Origin: Rhodovulum sp. 12E13
GTDB lineage: Bacteria > Pseudomonadota > Alphaproteobacteria > Rhodobacterales > Rhodobacteraceae
Length of the DNA: 64,000 nt
Direction: 5' to 3'
Assembly (NCBI RefSeq): GCF_003340565.1
Contig: NZ_QPLK01000001.1
Coordinates: 124,001 to 188,000, forward strand
Part shown: one piece after another, positions 60,817-64,000 of the stretch
How positions within the stretch are numbered: the first letter of the stretch is position 1
Layout: every line of letters starts with the position of its first letter
The notes under the pieces: model-generated
Told to the model about the DNA's origin: nothing
The model's input: only the letters and a program-made list of their open reading frames with translations
The model's database searches: none
Made by a program: the position numbers and the translations under genes

Positions 60817-60982
60817 GCGAAGCAGGCGCGCGCACCGCTTGCCATGGCAGGCGGACTCGACACGGCAACGGCCATCGGTTGGCGCCGAGGCGCGATCCGG
60901 TCGTCGGGGCGATGCCGACCGGCAATTACGCGATCCCGGCGCCCGGCGGCTTTCCACACCCTGGTCGCAGGCCGGTCGAGCC

Positions 60983-61007
60983 GACGCCCCCGAGCAGCGG
61001 GGGCGTC
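60983..61007. terminator. bidirectional terminator-like hairpin
   Basis: A perfect ten-base-pair stem (60983-60992 with 60998-61007), loop AGCAG, between the convergent aldehyde dehydrogenase and small exported protein genes. No T-run on either strand. The rest of the 234-bp gap shows nothing else. Confidence 0.6.
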
Positions 61008-61050
61008 CCCATGGCACCGCGCGCCTTGTCCTGCGGCGGCGGTCGTCGGG

Positions 61051-61329
61051 TTATTTGCGGTGACAGACCGCCCGCTTGCCGAAGCCGCTGGGCGAGCAGG
61101 CGTAAGAGGCGCCACCGCCCACCCGCAGAGCGGCGACGGCGGCGCGACTCGGCCGGGTCGCCTCCTTCTGCTTGGCGGCGGCGTGCCAGTCGTAGAGTTT
61201 CGGCGACTTGGCATGTGTCCCATCCGCGAGGGCCGCAGACACCGAAAAGGCCATCGCTGCCGCAAGGCCCGCGGCGAAGGTCGCGATCGACGGGCCACGC
61301 CCGCTCATCCGTGCCGGGTTGAAGTCCAC
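61051..61329 (-). CDS. small exported protein
   Basis: 92 residues from a GTG at 61329 with GAGGAG six bases upstream. A signal peptide (hydrophobic run about 14-35, cleavage after ALA) leaves a basic mature peptide of about 57 residues ending in YACSPSGFGKRAVCHRK, with two Cys that could form a disulfide. I recall similar short CSPSGFG endings in small secreted proteins of related alphaproteobacteria, with no known role. It lies 175 bp after the end of the GH26-like gene on the same strand. Confidence 0.6.
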   Translation of the reverse strand: MDFNPARMSGRGPSIATFAAGLAAAMAFSVSAALADGTHAKSPKLYDWHAAAKQKEATRPSRAAVAALRVGGGASYACSPSGFGKRAVCHRK

Positions 61330-61504
61330 TGCTCTCTCCTCTCGTGCGCTTATTGCGGGCGTGGCCGGCTGTCGCTTCGACGTCGCTCGAGACGCGATAC
61401 GGCATGCGGGGCGCCGGCCCGACTGTGATGTTGTATCGCACGGTCGGGGCGAGGATGTGGAGAGGAGAGGCCCGGAAGGTGGCGGATTTGTGCCGAGGCG
61501 TGGC

Positions 61505-62401
61505 CTACTCGGTCGAATCGATCACGTTGGAGCCGATCCGCCAGTTGGGAAGGCCGAAGCCGTCGGGCCACGGATAGACTTCGCGCTGGTTGAAGTAGAC
61601 CACGCCCGAGAGTCGCGGAAACTGCGGATACTCGACCCGCACGTCGTTTTCCCACATCTCGACGTAGTCTTCGTCGCCGACATAGCCGAGCTCGGCGACG
61701 ACGACGGGCTTGTCGAACTGCACGGCCCGCTCGTAGCGGGGTGTCAGGATGTCGACGAAGGTCTGCTCACTTCCGAGAATCTCCTTTTCCCATGGCTGCA
61801 AACCGAACACGGACAGGCCGATCACGTCGACATAGTCGCTGCCGGGGTAGTAGTCGTTCATCTCGTCGTAGCCGAGTGGAGACCACATGTACTGAACGTC
61901 GGGCGCCTCGGCGCGGCAGATGTCGATCATCCGGCGGTAGGCCGCGACGTATTCGTCGGCGCTCCATCCGGCCCAGATGAACTGGCCGCTGTAGTCGTCC
62001 ATCTCGTGGCCCCAGCGCACCGTGATCGGGCTGCGCATGCTTCCGAGCACTGCGCAGATCACCCGCATGTTCTGATCGTAGAGCCCCTCGGCGATCCCCT
62101 GTTTCAGATACTCCGCCGTGTTGCGTTCGTCCCGCGACCACGTCCACGGCTCGATCGTGACCAGGAGCGCGCGGTCACGGTCCAGAGCGTACTGGTCGGC
62201 ATCGACGAGGCTCGACAGCAGAAGGTCTTCCCACGGAAGGAAGAGGTGTTCGATCTCCACCTCGGGGTCGTCGCTGAAATCGCCGTAGGGGTCGTAGACA
62301 CCGAACGGAACGTCGCCCGGCGGCGCGGCCGCGACGCCATTTGCCAGCACGAGTGCAACCGACGCTGCAGCGAGACTGGAGACGCGCAGTAGACTTGTCA
62401 T
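61505..62401 (-). CDS. GH26-like glycoside hydrolase, exported
   Basis: 298 residues with a signal peptide (about 1-25). The fold is a TIM-barrel hydrolase resembling GH26: the acid/base Glu in VRWGHEMDD, a YMWSPLGYD strand, and the likely nucleophile Glu in VVVAELGY. Such enzymes cut beta-mannan or mixed beta-glucans. It is coupled by an ATGA overlap to a processive GT2, so it more likely edits or releases the polymer made by that synthase than degrades food, as endoglucanases do in cellulose operons. Confidence 0.8.
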   Translation of the reverse strand: MTSLLRVSSLAAASVALVLANGVAAAPPGDVPFGVYDPYGDFSDDPEVEIEHLFLPWEDLLLSSLVDADQYALDRDRALLVTIEPWTWSRDERNTAEYLKQGIAEGLYDQNMRVICAVLGSMRSPITVRWGHEMDDYSGQFIWAGWSADEYVAAYRRMIDICRAEAPDVQYMWSPLGYDEMNDYYPGSDYVDVIGLSVFGLQPWEKEILGSEQTFVDILTPRYERAVQFDKPVVVAELGYVGDEDYVEMWENDVRVEYPQFPRLSGVVYFNQREVYPWPDGFGLPNWRIGSNVIDSTE

Positions 62402-64000
62402 GGTAACTCTCCATTCTGGGGGCGAACCCTGCCCCATTCCGACACGGGTCTCAGGTACACGTCGAACTGACCCTCGGCATTGCCGGCGCCCGCCACGCGA
62501 TACCTGACATCGGTCACGCGCAGCACATTGGCGCCGGACGTGATGCCATGCAGCCCGTGGAGCGCCGCTTCCTTGCCGCCGAAGACGAGGAAGGCGGCGA
62601 CCGCAACGGCGACCATCGCCTTGCCCGACATATGGGTGACGAATTCGGGCCAGTGATAGCGGTTTTCGCGGGCATGCATGATCACGATCAATCCCAATAT
62701 GATAGTATATACCAGCGCGTTCATCAGCGCGAGCAGGTAGAAGCCTGCGGCATTCCGCACGCCATCGAAGTAGACGACCGCCACGAGGGAAGCGGTGGCG
62801 AGAAGCGCGTAGGGCAGGATCACGCGCCACGGCAGCGGCGCGCGCTCGGTCGTGGCCTTCGGCGTGATCCGGAAATCGACGAACGTGCCGGTGAGAGCGT
62901 CGCGCACCGCCGTGAGCACTCCGGCCAGAACCCACGGCCACTGGATGAACAGAAACAGCGCCTTTTCCCACGACAGGATGCGCGCATCGTGGGGACGGAA
63001 AAAGCCGTCGCGCCCGGCGACGAGCGCCACCCAGGTCAGGATCAGGGTCTGCGGCGCCGCGTGGAGCACGAAGTCGGGCCATGTCACGTTGGCGAAGGGC
63101 GTGTCGGTGGCGAGCGCAATGATGGGCATCAGGAACATCGCCACATGGGCAGAAGCGAGGATGGGATAGAAGAGCTGACAGAACAGGAACTGGAAGCGCA
63201 GGCGGGGCGGCAGCTTCCAGATGTATGCGCGCGTGTATTTCAACAGCAGGGTCACCAGACTGCGCGACCACTGGAACTCCTGCGTCGCCATGTCGGCAAT
63301 CGTCGCGGGCCCGTCGCCCACGGCGATCGCATCCATGGCATGCACCCCGCGCCATCCGGCGGCCGCCATCATCATCGTGGTGGAATGATCCTCGGCAAGT
63401 TCCGGGCCGAGGCCGCCCGCCTCCCTGAGAGCCTTGGTGCGGACCGCATAATGCGAGCCGATGCAGATCGATGCGCCGCCGCTGGTATATCCGCTCTGGA
63501 AGATCCCGTGGAACAACGCCTCGGTGTGCATCCGGGTGCGTGCGGCCCAGCTCCGGTCCGCGTTCGCCGCGCAGATGCTGGGGGCGCTCACATATCCCAC
63601 GGCAGGGTCGGCGAACGGCCGGAGCATCTCGCGCAGGTAGCCCGGCCGGGGCACGTGGTCGGCATCGAGCTGCGAGACGAAGTCGTAGGTGTCGTAGCCG
63701 TAATGGTCGTAGAAATAGGCGAGGTTGCCCTCCTTGCAGCGGGTCCGCCGGGGCCATGTCTTGCGGTGATAGTCCGGGCGGCCCCTGCGGGTGGAGACGC
63801 GAACGCCGTGCGCGGCGCACCAGTCCAGCACCTCGGGCGACGGGTCTTCGTCGGCAAGCCAGGTGTCATGGGGCACGTCCTGGGCGAGCATGCCCTCGAG
63901 CGTGCGCTTCACAACGCTGAAAGGCTCCGACGGCGCCTTGGTGACGACCATCGCCACCCGCCCCTGCGGCATGTCCTCTGGCCGGGTCGCGGCCCGCTGC
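62398..64000 (-). CDS. cellulose-synthase-like processive GT2, 5' end cut off
   Basis: The frame continues to the window edge; 534 residues are visible, beginning upstream of MPQGRVAMVVTKAPSEPF. Domain order: catalytic GT2 with LDADHVP (substrate/metal Asp), the acceptor-site region AEDHSTT and QEFQWSRSL (the QxxRW equivalent, here altered), then about six membrane helices and a short periplasmic beta region at the C-terminus. It would polymerise a beta-glucan or mannan-like chain and pass it through the membrane. The GH26-like enzyme immediately downstream is its probable partner. Confidence 0.85.
   Translation of the reverse strand, partial: QRAATRPEDMPQGRVAMVVTKAPSEPFSVVKRTLEGMLAQDVPHDTWLADEDPSPEVLDWCAAHGVRVSTRRGRPDYHRKTWPRRTRCKEGNLAYFYDHYGYDTYDFVSQLDADHVPRPGYLREMLRPFADPAVGYVSAPSICAANADRSWAARTRMHTEALFHGIFQSGYTSGGASICIGSHYAVRTKALREAGGLGPELAEDHSTTMMMAAAGWRGVHAMDAIAVGDGPATIADMATQEFQWSRSLVTLLLKYTRAYIWKLPPRLRFQFLFCQLFYPILASAHVAMFLMPIIALATDTPFANVTWPDFVLHAAPQTLILTWVALVAGRDGFFRPHDARILSWEKALFLFIQWPWVLAGVLTAVRDALTGTFVDFRITPKATTERAPLPWRVILPYALLATASLVAVVYFDGVRNAAGFYLLALMNALVYTIILGLIVIMHARENRYHWPEFVTHMSGKAMVAVAVAAFLVFGGKEAALHGLHGITSGANVLRVTDVRYRVAGAGNAEGQFDVYLRPVSEWGRVRPQNGELP

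Overview
The window is very GC-rich, with third codon positions almost all G or C, and is densely packed with genes, many joined by 4-bp ATGA or GTGA overlaps. Gene content (a tad pilus locus, a TctABC tripartite carrier, BMP-type ABC uptake, BioY, paired MmgE/PrpD proteins, an FCD-type GntR regulator) suggests an alphaproteobacterium, probably of the Rhodobacterales; this is inference from style and content, not a database match. I saw no tRNA, rRNA, CRISPR array, insertion sequence or phage gene.

1-13.8 kb (+): the 3' part of a Tad (Flp pilus) secretion locus: a TadG-like protein (cut by the window edge), a TadE-like pseudopilin, an exported protein, CpaB, CpaF, TadB, TadC and the prepilin peptidase. 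CpaF carries an N-terminal FHA-like domain. Between tadC and the peptidase gene sits an unusual set: a membrane-bound FHA-like protein, a pseudokinase fused to a formylglycine-enzyme-like domain, a caspase-like protein without its catalytic dyad, and an OmpA-type protein. Every enzyme-like fold in this insert looks catalytically dead.

13.9-22.7 kb: an unrecognised gene (+), then a reverse-strand operon of a small exported protein and two very large glycosyltransferases. The second of these is a single 1554-residue GT2 / OGT-like / sulfotransferase chain. Divergent from them (22.9-25.8 kb) is one continuous protein joining an intact caspase domain, a peptidoglycan-binding domain and a complete ABC solute-binding domain.

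26.1-32.1 kb (+): cytosine deaminase followed by a BMP-family ABC importer (binding protein, double ATPase, two permeases), probably for nucleobase or nucleoside salvage.

32.2-60.8 kb: a large organic-acid catabolic region. It holds a fluoroacetate-dehalogenase-type hydrolase, an AbrB-family membrane protein with an aconitase, TctABC with a tartrate-dehydrogenase-like enzyme and a PdxA-like enzyme, a degenerate SDR, a four-domain rhodanese protein, two MmgE/PrpD proteins, a GntR regulator, an enolase-superfamily enzyme, a carboxyltransferase, an ADP-forming CoA ligase, a TrmB-like regulator, BioY, biotin carboxylase, biotin carrier, a quinone oxidoreductase, a YeiH exporter and an aldehyde dehydrogenase. 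Two repeated inverted-repeat motifs split it into two apparent regulons. ACTGTTGACA(A/G)T lies before tctC, the rhodanese/SDR pair and the MmgE/PrpD pair. TAGTTGY-N4-GCNNCTA lies before the dehalogenase/AbrB pair, the enolase operon and the biotin carboxylase/quinone oxidoreductase pair.

61-64 kb (-): a small exported protein and a GH26-like hydrolase coupled by an ATGA overlap to a cellulose-synthase-like GT2 (cut by the window edge), probably for an exopolysaccharide.
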